Shown here: positions 50,118 to 59,162 of the stretch, piece after piece
Numbering within the stretch: position 1 is the stretch's first letter
Layout of the letters: each line of letters opens with the position of its first letter
Assembly (NCBI RefSeq): GCF_007830435.1
Contig: NZ_VLLC01000004.1
Span: 107,265-171,264, forward strand
Length of the DNA: 64,000 nt
Source: Desulfobotulus alkaliphilus
Lineage (GTDB): Bacteria > Desulfobacterota > Desulfobacteria > Desulfobacterales > ASO4-4
Direction of reading: 5' to 3'
The notes under the pieces: generated by a model
What the model was told of the DNA's origin: nothing
The model's database searches: none
The model's input: the letters and a program-made list of their open reading frames with translations, nothing else
Program-made: the position numbers and the translations under genes

Positions 50118-50307
50118 ACTGCCTCCTTTAATCTGGTTGCATACGAACATTTTTTATATTTTGATGTTTTTGCAAAGAACCTGCAAATAAAAGATTTTTC
50201 TATCCAGTCAGCCACAAAGCCTCATGAACAATAACTTGTGTACTAACTAAATCCTATTTCAGAATCTTCGTCAAGTTTTTCCTTATAAAAAAAGCAGACT
50301 CCCGGCT

Positions 50308-51657
50308 TTATTGCATGGGCAGCACCAGAAAATACATTTCCCCCGCATGCTGCAGATGGCCTGCGGCAATTTCCGCATACCTGTCATTGCCAAAGAAAAT
50401 ATCTGCCCTGCCGCTGCCCCGTATGGCCCCTCCCGTATCCTGGGCGGCCATGAAACGGGAAAAGGGCTGCCAGTTTGCAATGCTGCCATCGGCATAGATG
50501 ACGGGTTTTTCCGCTTCTATGAAAACCGGAGCGCCATCCGGGAAGATTCTGCGGTCCACAGCCACAGACCGCCCCGGTGTCAGGGGAAAGCCTAAGGCAC
50601 CGATGGGACCGTCCGGCACCGTATGGAAAAACACGTAGGAGGGATTATAGCTTAAAATTTCCCTCTGTTCTTCGGGATTTTCCAGAAGATACTGGCGGAT
50701 GCGCTGCATGGACATCTCTTCTCTGGGAACCCTGCCCGTGCGGATAAGATGGGTGCCAACGGAGCGGTAGGCCCTGCCGTTCTGCCCCCTGTAATGCACA
50801 CGGATAAACCCGCCCTCTTCCAGATAGACAATACCCGAGCCCTGTACCTGCAGGAAAAACTTGTCTATGGGACAGGCAAGGTAGGCAACCACAGGGGCTT
50901 TTCCATCCAGTGCCCCGCCATGGACAATGGCATCCCTGTCCGGATAGGGTGCAAAGGTGCTTCCCGTCCACCGCCCCCGGATGCGCTTGCCCTGATATTC
51001 CTGACCAAAGGGGGAAAGATCCACCTCAACAAGATCTTCGGGCATGCCATGCAAAGGAACACGGAAGCCTTCCCTTTGGGAAAGGCTGCCCCTCAGAAGG
51101 GGTTCATAATACCCCGTAAAAAGAACTTTTCCTTCGGGTCGTGAATCACTGCCCGGAGGCGGTGTGCCTGCGGCCCGGTACACAAGGAAATTCTCCCGTA
51201 TGGCACGGTTCAGGGTTTCCGGATCGGGTCGGGTGTGGACAAGGGCCATGAGTTCACGGGTTGTGGCAATCATGTGACTGGCCGGATATACATCCTCACC
51301 AAAGCGGACGGGTCTGTCCGGGGAAATCCGCCTGTAGAATTCAAGGCTTTTATAAAGGACAGCCAGCAGTCCTTCATACTGGAGATCATCACTGAAAACC
51401 GGGTAAGCTTCCGGACTCAGGCGGATCAGGGGACGATGGGTTTCGGGATGCACGGGTTCCGGGTCCGGTGCGGGGGGCGTTTTGCCGGAGCATGCGCTTA
51501 AGGTAAGAAGCAAAATCAGAAAAAAAACAAATGACAATCCGGAATTCAGCCCCTCCCTTTTTTCTTTAAGGTTACTGCCGAGATTAAAAGTACCCGAAAA
51601 TTGAACCCTCACCCCTACCCTCTCCCAGAGGGAGAGGGGGGCAAAAGGTATTTTCAT
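50308..51657 (-). CDS. mltA: Membrane-bound lytic murein transglycosylase A
   Basis: A lytic transglycosylase of the MltA family, anchored as a lipoprotein (lipobox LTLSACSG). Family motifs are FTGYYEPLLRGS, GRWTGSTFAPYPDRDAIV, FFLQVQGSGIVYLEEGG and the end motif AAQDTGGAIRGSGRADIFFG with the catalytic aspartate. The start is uncertain. ATG 51657 is given, but it lies in a repeat (51606-51641) whose translation gives the tell-tale LSLWERVGVRV string, so the real start may be GTG within the repeat or TTG at 51537 behind GGGAGGGG. The mature enzyme is unaffected. MltB is encoded separately at 22064. Confidence 0.9.
   Translation of the reverse strand: MKIPFAPLSLWERVGVRVQFSGTFNLGSNLKEKREGLNSGLSFVFFLILLLTLSACSGKTPPAPDPEPVHPETHRPLIRLSPEAYPVFSDDLQYEGLLAVLYKSLEFYRRISPDRPVRFGEDVYPASHMIATTRELMALVHTRPDPETLNRAIRENFLVYRAAGTPPPGSDSRPEGKVLFTGYYEPLLRGSLSQREGFRVPLHGMPEDLVEVDLSPFGQEYQGKRIRGRWTGSTFAPYPDRDAIVHGGALDGKAPVVAYLACPIDKFFLQVQGSGIVYLEEGGFIRVHYRGQNGRAYRSVGTHLIRTGRVPREEMSMQRIRQYLLENPEEQREILSYNPSYVFFHTVPDGPIGALGFPLTPGRSVAVDRRIFPDGAPVFIEAEKPVIYADGSIANWQPFSRFMAAQDTGGAIRGSGRADIFFGNDRYAEIAAGHLQHAGEMYFLVLPMQ
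51606..51641. repeat. Short GC-rich interspersed repeat (CCCTCACCCC type)
   Basis: CCCTCACCCCTACCCTCTCCCAGAGGGAGAGGGG-type dyad. It overlaps the predicted 5' end of mltA and may have been mistaken for coding sequence. Related to 15054-15088 and 31705-31739. Confidence 0.7.
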
Positions 51658-51760
51658 TCCAGAAATTGGCCTAATGGAAAGGTCTGATCTGCGGGCATCT
51701 CTGTCTGCGGGAAAAAACGGGGTGTTCATCGCTGCTTTACTCCTGATGGATGATATGGAA

Positions 51761-51803
51761 AAACCTGAAAGCCTGCTCTCTTCCGACAGGCTTTCAGGTT
51801 TTC
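51761..51803 (-). terminator. Intrinsic terminator of rmuC
   Basis: A perfect 16-bp stem, AAAACCTGAAAGCCTG with CAGGCTTTCAGGTTTT, and an 11-base loop. It overlaps the rmuC stop codon, so mltA, which follows on the same strand, needs its own promoter. Confidence 0.88.
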
Positions 51804-53089
51804 AGTTTAAGGGTATTTTCCACATGTCCGGGCTCGGGAATACGGGCATCCCCTGCTATGCCCAGTTCTTCAAACTGACGGAGACAGGGCATGACACGGC
51901 GGTCAAAGGAGCCCGTCATTCCGTTATAGGTGGCAAGGCTTTTTTCAAGATCCTGACCCATTTTGTTCATGTGGGAAGTAAAACGCAGAAGCCGCTGGTG
52001 CAGCTCCTTTCCCATGGAAACAATTTTTCTGCTGTTTTCAAAGGACTCCTGCTCCCGCCATACAAGGGCAATGGTTTTCAGCATGGCAATGAGGGTTCCC
52101 GGTGTGGCCAGAAGCACATTTTTGGACGCTGCCTGTTCCAGAAGTCCGGGATCTTCATTCAGTGCGGCGGAAAAGAAGTTTTCTCCGGGTATGAAAAGAA
52201 TGACAAACTCCGGAGATGGCTGAAACTGCTGCCAGTAGTTTTTTTTCGAAAGCAGACGCACATGCCCGGCCACCTGACGGCTGTGGGCAGTCAGGGCCTC
52301 TTTTCTCTTTGCATCGTTTTCCGCTTCCATGGCATCCAGATAGGCGGCAAGGGGAACCTTGGCATCAATCACCACCTGCCTGCCACCGGGCAGGGTAATG
52401 AGCATGTCCGGCCGAAAGATGCCCCCTTCGTTTTCCGTATGCACCTGCTCGGCAAAGTCACAATGGGCGGAAAGACCGCTGATTTCCACCACCCTTCTCA
52501 GGGTGCTTTCACCCCACCGGCCACGGGTCTGGGGCTGGCGGAGTGCGGAGACAAGCCGTCTGGTTTCACTTTTCAGATCTTCCTGTGCGCTTCCCAGCAT
52601 GGAAAGCTGGCGGTTCAGTTCTCCAAGGGTGCGTTCCCTGTCCTTTGCAAAGGTATGTACCTCCTTTTCATAGGCCGAAAGCATTTCCCGCACAGGATCC
52701 AGAAGGTTGCGGAAATTCAGCTCCCTTTTTTCCATGGCATGCCCCGCACTTTCCAGATGATGGCGGAAATTTCTGTCTGCCATTTCCAGAAAATGACGCT
52801 GATTTTCTTCCGATATTTTCGCACAGAGGTTTTCTAAGGAACGCTCCAGACCTTCCTGCCCCTTTTCGATAAAAAGACGCTTTTCCTCACTGATGGCAAG
52901 GGCATATTCCGCATTCCTGAGCTTTTGTTTAAGTATCTGACCGGAATACAAAAGCAGAAGACAGATCAGAAAAGCGATAAAAAGCAGTACGCCAAGGATA
53001 TGGGGGACTTCAAAGGTAAAGGGCATGGCATTTCCGGGTGATGAACTTTTTTCCTGCAAAGATTCTTCCAAGAGAACATTTTCCTGCAA
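51794..53089 (-). CDS. rmuC: DNA recombination protein RmuC
   Basis: A 431-residue RmuC. After a short N-terminal part, one membrane helix (about residues 30-50, ILGVLLFIAFLICLLLLYSG in part) is followed by a coiled-coil region (55-175) and the RmuC nuclease-like domain (180-400): TRGRWGESTLRRVVEISG, RPDMLITLPGGRQVVIDAKVPLAAYLDA (part: VIDAKVPL), EFVILFIPGENFF and LLATPGTLIAMLKTIALVWR. The domain belongs to the PD-(D/E)xK-like group. It limits rearrangements between inverted repeats in E. coli. An ATG 21 codons downstream is possible as start; the first one has a GCAGGAAA ribosome site. Confidence 0.93.
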   Translation of the reverse strand: MQENVLLEESLQEKSSSPGNAMPFTFEVPHILGVLLFIAFLICLLLLYSGQILKQKLRNAEYALAISEEKRLFIEKGQEGLERSLENLCAKISEENQRHFLEMADRNFRHHLESAGHAMEKRELNFRNLLDPVREMLSAYEKEVHTFAKDRERTLGELNRQLSMLGSAQEDLKSETRRLVSALRQPQTRGRWGESTLRRVVEISGLSAHCDFAEQVHTENEGGIFRPDMLITLPGGRQVVIDAKVPLAAYLDAMEAENDAKRKEALTAHSRQVAGHVRLLSKKNYWQQFQPSPEFVILFIPGENFFSAALNEDPGLLEQAASKNVLLATPGTLIAMLKTIALVWREQESFENSRKIVSMGKELHQRLLRFTSHMNKMGQDLEKSLATYNGMTGSFDRRVMPCLRQFEELGIAGDARIPEPGHVENTLKLKT

Positions 53090-53270
53090 CCTGTCTTATA
53101 CCATTGCCTGTTCTGCTGCAATGCCCATGTCCTGAAGCCTTTTCAGCAGCGCCAATTGAAGGTATTTTTAAGGGATCTCATCAGGAAGGCAGGACAGGGA
53201 TGATGGCGACCGGAAGATTGGCCCAAAGAAAAGCTTGCCCTGGTGGGCCGTGTGACCTATGAAAATTAAA

Positions 53271-53307
53271 TTGATTCCAGACTGTTTGATGCTGGAATTT
53301 GAATCAA
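53271..53307. promoter_or_regulatory. Palindrome upstream of the Fic gene (possible operator)
   Basis: TTGATTCCAG at 53271-53280 and CTGGAA..GAATCAA at 53292-53306 form an interrupted dyad 41 bp before the ATG. It could bind the Fic protein's own winged-helix domain; that is a guess from position. Confidence 0.4.
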
Positions 53308-53347
53308 TCCTGCAAAGCGCAGGGGTTTTACCTGGAAGAGGCTCCCC

Positions 53348-54364
53348 ATGAAAAAATCCACCTACCAGCCCCCCTACTCCCTCACCCCCGAAATCCTGAA
53401 CCGGGTTGCCCTGATCTGTGAAACCACAGGTCGGCTGACCGTGCTCACCGACCAGGCGAGAGCCTTGCGGCTTCGGCGCATCAACCGCATCCGCACCATT
53501 CACGGCTCGCTCGCCATCGAAGGCAACACCCTGAGTGAAGCCCAGATAACGGCCATTCTCGACGGCAGGCGGGTAATCGCCCCGCCCCGCGAGGTTCAGG
53601 AGGTGAAAAATGCCCTGGCCACCTACGAACGCTTTGATAGCTGGAAGCCGGAGTCCGAAAAGGGTCTGTTGGAAGCCCATCGGATTTTGATGTCCGGCCT
53701 GATCAACGAGGCGGGGCTGTATCGGCATGGTGGCGTGGGGGTGATGGCGGGAAGCCAAGTGATTCACATGGCCCCGCCCGCAGACCGGGTGCCGCATCTG
53801 ATGGCCGATCTGTTCCGCTGGCTGGCCGCCACAGATGCCCACCCACTCATCGCCAGTTCGGTCTTTCACTACGAGTTCGAATTCATCCACCCCTTTACCG
53901 ACGGTAACGGCCGCATTGGAAGGCTCTGGCAAAGTCTGATTCTGGCCCGCTGGAACCCCCTGTTTGCTGATCTTCCCGTGGAAAGTCTCGTGTACGCCCA
54001 CCAGGCCGCCTATTATGAAGCCCTTCAGGAAAGCACCCGACAGACCGATTCCGCCCCCTTCATCACCTTCATGCTGACCATGATTCAGGAGGCCCTGACC
54101 AGTGCCACCCCCCAGGTCAACCCCCAGGTCAGCCCCCAAGTCGCGGACCTTCTCCGGGCACTCGGTCACGAGATGGGCAGGGAAGCCCTTCAGAAAAGCC
54201 TTGGCCTTCAGGACCGGAAATCCTTCAGGGAACGCTACCTGAAACCGGCCCTTAGGGACGGGCTGATTGAAATGACCCTTCCCCACAAGCCCAGCAGCCG
54301 CATGCAACAGTACAGACTGACGGAAAAGGGCCAACAGTGGCGAAGGGAAGATGGCAGGCCATGA
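53348..54364 (+). CDS. Fic-family AMP transferase-like protein with C-terminal winged helix
   Basis: A 338-residue Fic protein. The active site HPFTDGNGRIGR is intact with catalytic H181. An N-terminal inhibitory helix carries S54-x3-E58-G59-N60 (SLAIEGN), the class II auto-inhibition motif. A PQVNPQVSPQV linker (about 258-268), common in this group, leads to a C-terminal winged-helix domain (SLGLQDRKSFRERYLKPAL). Such proteins AMPylate targets or themselves when inhibition is released, and some are accessory or defence-related. It stands alone between divergent rmuC and the MOSC gene. Base composition (GC-rich, many CGC/GCC codons) differs a little from neighbours, consistent with acquisition. 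Confidence 0.92.
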   Translation: MKKSTYQPPYSLTPEILNRVALICETTGRLTVLTDQARALRLRRINRIRTIHGSLAIEGNTLSEAQITAILDGRRVIAPPREVQEVKNALATYERFDSWKPESEKGLLEAHRILMSGLINEAGLYRHGGVGVMAGSQVIHMAPPADRVPHLMADLFRWLAATDAHPLIASSVFHYEFEFIHPFTDGNGRIGRLWQSLILARWNPLFADLPVESLVYAHQAAYYEALQESTRQTDSAPFITFMLTMIQEALTSATPQVNPQVSPQVADLLRALGHEMGREALQKSLGLQDRKSFRERYLKPALRDGLIEMTLPHKPSSRMQQYRLTEKGQQWRREDGRP

Positions 54365-54429
54365 AACCACACTCACCAGAGAAAAGGGGGCACAAATGGT
54401 AAGAATAAAAAAAGTAGAAGGAGTACGCT

Positions 54430-54870
54430 GTGAAAAATGAATTTAAAATTCTTGCGGTTAACATTTCTGAAAAAAAAGGGATTCAGAAAAAGCCCTTAGC
54501 CACGGCCATGCTGATAGCAGATTACGGAATAAAAGGAGATGCGCACGCAGGTAAGTGGCACAGGCAGGTCTCGCTTCTGGCGGATGAAGATATTCAGACC
54601 ATGCGTGGCAAAGGCATGGAGCTTGATTTTGGTGATTTTGCCGAGAACATTACGACAGGCGGCATTGATCTCAGCAGCCTTCCCCTTGGAACACGGCTTT
54701 TCCTTGGAGAAGCAGAGCTTGAGGTTTCACAGATCGGTAAAGAATGCCATCACCATTGTGCCATATATCACAAGGTCGGAGACTGTGTCATGCCGAGGAA
54801 GGGCATTTTCGCCCGGGTCCTCAAAGGCGGGGAAATAAGCAGTGATACCCGCTGTTATTACATTTCCTGA
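54430..54870 (+). CDS. MOSC-domain protein
   Basis: A 146-residue protein with a MOSC (MoCo sulfurase C-terminal) fold: the N-terminal ILAVNISEKKG, the conserved YGIKGDAHAG, RQVSLLADEDIQTM, FAENITTGGIDL and a cysteine motif IGKECHHHC. MOSC domains bind molybdenum cofactor or transfer sulfur in molybdoenzyme maturation; small stand-alone members are often near moa or fdh genes. No such gene is adjacent here. The start codon is GTG at 54430 behind a GAAGGAG ribosome site. It precedes the thiamine promoter and riboswitch by 68 bp. Confidence 0.86.
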   Translation: MKNEFKILAVNISEKKGIQKKPLATAMLIADYGIKGDAHAGKWHRQVSLLADEDIQTMRGKGMELDFGDFAENITTGGIDLSSLPLGTRLFLGEAELEVSQIGKECHHHCAIYHKVGDCVMPRKGIFARVLKGGEISSDTRCYYIS

Positions 54871-54937
54871 ATACAATCAGGCAACAGCCTGCTGGCCAAC
54901 GGGGCAGTGCGAAGCCCCTTGCCATGGAAAAAAAACC

Positions 54938-54967
54938 TTTACTTCCCGCTTCATCCTGTCCTATAGA
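54938..54967 (+). promoter_or_regulatory. Promoter of the thiamine operon
   Basis: TTTACT (54938-54943) and TATAGA (54962-54967) are separated by 18 bp. Transcription would start about 20 bases before the TPP riboswitch. Confidence 0.6.
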
Positions 54968-54992
54968 AGGGCCTGAAAATTGATGTTGACAG

Positions 54993-55080
54993 CTGGGGGA
55001 GCCTTAAAGAGGCTGAGAGGGATCATAAAAAAGATCCGACCCTTGGAACCTGAAGCAGTTCGTACTGCCGTAGGGAAGCG
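54993..55080 (+). promoter_or_regulatory. TPP riboswitch (THI element)
   Basis: All conserved parts are present in order: CTGGGGGAGCC, GGCTGAGAGG, GACCCTTGGAACCTGA, CAGTTCGTACTGCCGTAGGGAAGC. Thiamine pyrophosphate binding to this RNA represses the downstream thi genes. A terminator hairpin follows 50 bases later, so control is probably by transcription termination. Confidence 0.96.
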
Positions 55081-55130
55081 AAAAAGAGCAAGGGTGCAAC
55101 AGATACATGCATCCGGTAAAAGGTCTCTTC

Positions 55131-55164
55131 AGGGCTTGCCTTTGGCAGGCCCTTTTTGTTTTCT
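55131..55164 (+). terminator. Regulatory terminator of the TPP riboswitch
   Basis: AGGGCTTGCC-TTT-GGCAGGCCCT, a 10-bp stem with one mismatch, then TTTTTGTTTT. Placed just after the aptamer and before thiS, it would form when TPP is bound. A 149-bp leader without a gene follows before thiS. Confidence 0.85.
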
Positions 55165-55313
55165 TTGATGCAAAAAACAAAACAGGCCTGTCAGAAGACA
55201 GCCCCGGCCCCATACCCTCCCCAAAAAAAGCTTCCACTATCTTCCTCCCCCGGCCCATGAAAAAGTCCTCTTTATGCAGTTTTTAAAGGAGGCACACCCA
55301 CGGAGGAAGCACC

Positions 55314-55514
55314 ATGCAGATCATCGTTAACGGCAAAGAAGAGGTGCTGGAAAAAAGCACGGATATCCTTGCCTTTCTCCAGTCGAAAAAGCTTGAACCG
55401 GATACGGTGGTGGTGGAGCTGAACGGCCTCATCATCGAAAAAAACCGTTTTCCAGAGACCCTTCTTAAGAGCAGAGATCAGGTGGAAATTCTGCGCTTTG
55501 TGGGAGGTGGATGA
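55314..55514 (+). CDS. thiS: Sulfur carrier protein ThiS
   Basis: A 66-residue ubiquitin-like sulfur carrier. It ends FVGGG, one glycine longer than the usual Gly-Gly tail; adenylation and thiocarboxylate formation by ThiF occur at the last Gly. [19 protein letters not shown] and [14 protein letters not shown] match the family. ThiS gives sulfur for the thiazole ring made by ThiG. Its ribosome site GGAGGAAGC is good. thiG starts 1 bp after the stop codon. Confidence 0.93.
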   Translation: MQIIVNGKEEVLEKSTDILAFLQSKKLEPDTVVVELNGLIIEKNRFPETLLKSRDQVEILRFVGGG

Positions 55515-55515
55515 G

Positions 55516-56319
55516 ATGAACCTTTCTGCCCCTGATTTGTTTTCACCTGAAAAGGATGCCCTGATCATCGGAGGCCACAGCCTTTCCTCCCGTCTTTTTG
55601 TGGGTACGGGAAAGTATCCCTCAGACACCCTGATTCCCGGTGTTCTGGCCGCCTCAGGGAGTGAAGTGATCACCGTTGCCCTGCGCCGGGTGGATATGAA
55701 TGCCACAACGGACAATGTCATGCAGCACATCCCTTCCAATATAAGGCTTCTGCCCAATACCTCCGGAGCAAGAACGGCGGAGGAAGCCGTACGCATCGCC
55801 CGTCTGGCCAACGCCATGGGCTGCGGCAACTGGATCAAGATAGAAGTGATATCAGACAACCGCTATCTGCTGCCCGATGGCTATGAAACGGTAAAAGCCA
55901 CGGAAATTCTCGCAAAAGAGGGTTTTGTGGTTCTGCCCTATGTGAATGCGGACCTGATGATTGCAAGGAGCCTTGTTTCTGCCGGTGCTGCGGCTGTGAT
56001 GCCCCTTGGTGCGCCCATCGGCAGCAACCGTGGGCTTCAGACCAAAGAAATGCTGCGGATTCTCATTGAGGAAATTTCCCTGCCCATCATTGTGGATGCG
56101 GGAATCGGCAAACCTTCCCAGGCCTGCGAAGCCATGGAAATGGGGGCTGCGGCCTGTCTTGTGAACACGGCCATTGCCGGAGCGGGCGATCCCGTGGCCA
56201 TGGCGCAAGCCTTTGGTCAGGCAGTGGCTGCCGGAAGAAAGGCCTTTCTTGCCGGAGAAGCTGCTGTTTCACCGGGCAGGGCCTATGCTTCTTCTCCGCT
56301 GACAGGCTTTCTTTCTTAA
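55516..56319 (+). CDS. thiG: Thiazole synthase ThiG
   Basis: A 267-residue thiazole synthase (TIM barrel). Motifs: [42 protein letters not shown] (part: [13 protein letters not shown]), the lysine that forms the imine with deoxyxylulose phosphate in [19 protein letters not shown] and [17 protein letters not shown]. It is sometimes split from its partner; here thiS-thiG-thiH-thiF are contiguous. ATG 55516 is chosen because GGAGG lies 8 bases upstream (inside the end of thiS); an upstream TTG at 55498 is less likely. Confidence 0.96.
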   Translation: MNLSAPDLFSPEKDALIIGGHSLSSRLFVGTGKYPSDTLIPGVLAASGSEVITVALRRVDMNATTDNVMQHIPSNIRLLPNTSGARTAEEAVRIARLANAMGCGNWIKIEVISDNRYLLPDGYETVKATEILAKEGFVVLPYVNADLMIARSLVSAGAAAVMPLGAPIGSNRGLQTKEMLRILIEEISLPIIVDAGIGKPSQACEAMEMGAAACLVNTAIAGAGDPVAMAQAFGQAVAAGRKAFLAGEAAVSPGRAYASSPLTGFLS

Positions 56320-56339
56320 AAAAACAAAAGGAGAAAACC

Positions 56340-57464
56340 ATGGGTTTTTATGACCTGCTGGCATCCTGTAAAAATGAAGACATTCAAGAGCTCACAGCAT
56401 CCATCAGTCAAAGGGATGTCTGGCGTGCCCTTTCAAAGGAAAGCTGCGACAGCAGGGATTTTCTTGCCCTTTTATCCCCTGCGGCAAGGCCTTTTCTGGA
56501 AGAAATGGCTGTGAAGGCAAGGGAGCTCAGCATCCGGCACTTCGGCAGAACCATACAGCTGTTCACGCCCATGTATCTTTCCAATTTCTGTACCAACGGC
56601 TGTGTTTACTGCGGTTTCGGATGCGCCAACGCCATTTTCAGAAAACAGCTCTCCTTAGAAGAGGTGGCCAAAGAAGCCCGCCTCATTGCCGCAGACGGCT
56701 TAAAGCATATTCTCATCCTTACGGGCGATGCCCCAAAAATGGCCACACCCGCCTACATAGAAGCCTCCTGCAGAGAGCTGCGCAAACATTTCAGCTCCAT
56801 CGCCATGGAAATCTACGCCATGGACACAGATACCTACCGCCGCATGGTGGCCGCAGGTGTGGACGGCCTCACCCTGTATCAGGAAACCTACAACGAAACC
56901 CTCTATGAAACCCTTCATCCCTATGGACCCAAAAAAGATTACCACTTCAGGCTGGATGCACCGGAACGGGGCTGCATGGCGGGTATGCGCATGGTGAATG
57001 TGGGCGCTCTGCTGGGCCTTGATGACTGGCGAAGGGATGCCTTTTTCACGGGCCTTCATGCGGACTGGCTGCAAAAACACTACCCGGAAGTTGAAATCAG
57101 CATTTCCCTGCCCAGAATGAGGCCCCATGCAGGAAGCTATTCACCAGCCTGTGAGGTGAGTGATGCGGATTTTGTGCAGATTCTTCTGGCCCAGCGGATT
57201 TTCATGCCCAGATGCGGCATATCCATATCCACAAGGGAGAGAAAAGAATTCAGGGACAACATCATGGGCCTTGGTGTCACAAGGATGTCTGCGGGTGTAA
57301 GCACGGCCGTGGGCGGACACAGTGACAAAGATTCCGGTACGGGCCAGTTTGATATTTCCGATGAACGATCCGTGGAAGAAATGGCTGCCGCCATCAAAGC
57401 TAAAGGATACCAGCCCCTTTATCAGGACTGGCAACCCATGGACCCATGGGAGAAAAGCGCATGA
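56340..57464 (+). CDS. thiH: 2-iminoacetate synthase ThiH
   Basis: A 374-residue radical SAM enzyme that cleaves tyrosine to dehydroglycine (2-iminoacetate) for the thiazole ring; anaerobes use it in place of glycine oxidase ThiO. The cluster motif is CTNGCVYCGF (C-x3-C-x2-C) after TPMYLSNF. IEIYAMDTDTYRRM-like and YQETYNETLYETLHPYGPKKDY (part: LYQETYNE) segments are diagnostic of ThiH, as is RMRPHAGSY. It is preceded by AAAAGGAG and overlaps thiF by 4 bp. Confidence 0.96.
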   Translation: MGFYDLLASCKNEDIQELTASISQRDVWRALSKESCDSRDFLALLSPAARPFLEEMAVKARELSIRHFGRTIQLFTPMYLSNFCTNGCVYCGFGCANAIFRKQLSLEEVAKEARLIAADGLKHILILTGDAPKMATPAYIEASCRELRKHFSSIAMEIYAMDTDTYRRMVAAGVDGLTLYQETYNETLYETLHPYGPKKDYHFRLDAPERGCMAGMRMVNVGALLGLDDWRRDAFFTGLHADWLQKHYPEVEISISLPRMRPHAGSYSPACEVSDADFVQILLAQRIFMPRCGISISTRERKEFRDNIMGLGVTRMSAGVSTAVGGHSDKDSGTGQFDISDERSVEEMAAAIKAKGYQPLYQDWQPMDPWEKSA

Positions 57465-58102
57465 GCCATGACACGCTTTTCAGACAGGGCCTTTCCACCC
57501 ACCTGCCCGCCCACTGCCGGGAACGGCTGCAGAAGACCTGCATTGGCATCGCCGGTGCAGGAGGCCTCGGCTCCAATGTGGCCTGTCATCTGGTTCGTTC
57601 TGGCATAGGCTCTCTGGTGGTGGCGGATTGCGACCGGGTAGCCCCCTCCAACCTCAACCGTCAGTTTTATTTTGAAGATCAGGTGGGCCGGCCCAAGGTG
57701 GAAGCCCTGAAGGAGAACCTGTTACGCATCGACCCCGCACTGGACATAAAAACCCACTTCATCCGCCTTGGCCCGGAAAATATGAAGGTCATTTTTCAAG
57801 ATTGTGAACGGGTGGTGGAAGCCCTGGACGATGCCACAGCCAAAGCCCTGCTGGTGCAAACCCTTGCCCCTGAAAAAAAGCTCATTGTGGCGGCTTCTGG
57901 CATTGGCGGCTACGGCGATCCCGAAGGCATCAGGGTTTCTACCTTCGGAAAGAATATTCTTGTGGTGGGGGACGGACGCACACCTTCGGAGACAGAAATC
58001 CCCCCCATGTCGCCCAGGGTGGGCATTGCCGCTGCCATGCAGGCGGATCTTATTCTGAAACACCTCATAGGAACCCTGACATCCAAGGAGATAAGCCCAT
58101 GA
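57461..58102 (+). CDS. thiF: Sulfur carrier ThiS adenylyltransferase ThiF
   Basis: A 213-residue E1-like adenylyltransferase. ATP-binding motif is GIAGAGGLGSN, followed by the conserved ADCDRVAPSNLNRQ and DDATAKALL. It activates the C-terminal glycine of ThiS. It is the short ThiF form with no C-terminal zinc cysteines or rhodanese domain, the type normally found with ThiH in anaerobes. The start is ATG 57461, which overlaps the thiH stop (ATGA) and has GGGAGAAAAG upstream; an ATG five codons earlier is possible. Confidence 0.93.
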   Translation: MSHDTLFRQGLSTHLPAHCRERLQKTCIGIAGAGGLGSNVACHLVRSGIGSLVVADCDRVAPSNLNRQFYFEDQVGRPKVEALKENLLRIDPALDIKTHFIRLGPENMKVIFQDCERVVEALDDATAKALLVQTLAPEKKLIVAASGIGGYGDPEGIRVSTFGKNILVVGDGRTPSETEIPPMSPRVGIAAAMQADLILKHLIGTLTSKEISP

Positions 58103-59160
58103 CCCCCTCTCCCCTTTACCGCATCATGGATGCCAATTTAAACCGCTGCTGCGAAGGGCTGCGGGTGCTGGAGGATATGCTGCGTTTTGTTTGCGAAGAT
58201 GCCGCCCTTTCCATGGCCCTGAGGAACCTCAGGCACAGTATCCGCAAAGAAACAGCCGCCCTTGCTTCAAGGGCTGTGAAAGCAAGAGACAGTGAAAGGG
58301 ATCCGGGCCTGGTGATTTCCCAGAACGGCCCGCCAGGAAAAAGATCCGGCATGGCTGATGTGGCCGTGGCCAACTGCAAACGGGTACAGGAAGCACTGCG
58401 AAGCCTTGAAGAGCAGGCCGCTGGCCTTTCCATGCCGGAGTTGTGCGGTTTTTTTGAAAGCTGCCGCTTTCGGACCTACACGCTGGAAAAGCGTATTCTG
58501 GAGGCCCTGATTCCAGAAAACCGCAGAAATATTCTGAATACGGATATCTATGCCATTACCGCATCGGAGCATTCTAAAGGAAGATCCAATATCGATGTGG
58601 TGCGGCAGATGATGGATGCGGACATCCGCCTTGTGCAGTACAGGGAAAAGGATAAAAGCCTTCGTGAAAAATACGAAGAGTGCAGGGAAATCAGAAAAAT
58701 CACAAAGGATTACGGAGTAAAATTTGTGGTGAACGATGATGTGGACCTTGCCCTTATGGTGGGTGCGGATGGGGTGCACATCGGTCAGGATGACTGGCCC
58801 CTTTCTGCCGTAAGGGAGCTTGTGGGCGAAACCATGGCCATCGGACTTTCCACCCACAGTCCGGAACAGGCCGCCGCCGCCCTTGCATCCGGAGCCGATT
58901 ACATCGGCGTCGGTCCCATTTTTGAAACCCGTACCAAAAAGGATGTCTGCGATCCCGTGGGCTTCACCTACCTTGAGCATGTGGTGAGCAACATTCCCCT
59001 GCCCTTTGTGGCCATCGGCGGCATCAAGGCCCACAACATCCATGAAGTGGCAAAGCGGGGTGCTTCATGCATCTGCCTTGTCACGGAAATTACGGGTGCT
59101 GAAGATATTGGCGGAAAAATAAAAGAAATCAGAAACATTCTGTCTAAAAAAGGAAAATAA
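58099..59160 (+). CDS. thiE: ThiD2-ThiE fusion: HMP-P kinase and thiamine-phosphate synthase
   Basis: A 353-residue fusion. Residues 1-140 match ThiD2, the monofunctional hydroxymethylpyrimidine-phosphate kinase: [47 protein letters not shown]. Residues about 148-350 are ThiE, a TIM barrel that joins HMP-PP with thiazole phosphate: [38 protein letters not shown] (part: VNDDVDLA), [23 protein letters not shown] and [12 protein letters not shown]. The fusion explains the lack of a classical thiD in the operon. The ATG overlaps the thiF stop. It is coupled with thiF and lies 2 bp before thiC. Confidence 0.95.
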   Translation: MTPSPLYRIMDANLNRCCEGLRVLEDMLRFVCEDAALSMALRNLRHSIRKETAALASRAVKARDSERDPGLVISQNGPPGKRSGMADVAVANCKRVQEALRSLEEQAAGLSMPELCGFFESCRFRTYTLEKRILEALIPENRRNILNTDIYAITASEHSKGRSNIDVVRQMMDADIRLVQYREKDKSLREKYEECREIRKITKDYGVKFVVNDDVDLALMVGADGVHIGQDDWPLSAVRELVGETMAIGLSTHSPEQAAAALASGADYIGVGPIFETRTKKDVCDPVGFTYLEHVVSNIPLPFVAIGGIKAHNIHEVAKRGASCICLVTEITGAEDIGGKIKEIRNILSKKGK

Positions 59161-59162
59161 GC

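Noticed and set aside
48603..50234. A 543-codon open frame on the plus strand
   Set aside because: It is the antisense of the flavin oxidoreductase gene; no motif, no ribosome site, and low-complexity shadow composition.
53168..54376. A 402-codon minus-strand frame opposite the Fic gene
   Set aside because: Shadow frame of a GC-rich gene. The plus-strand frame has the intact Fic motif and inhibitory helix.
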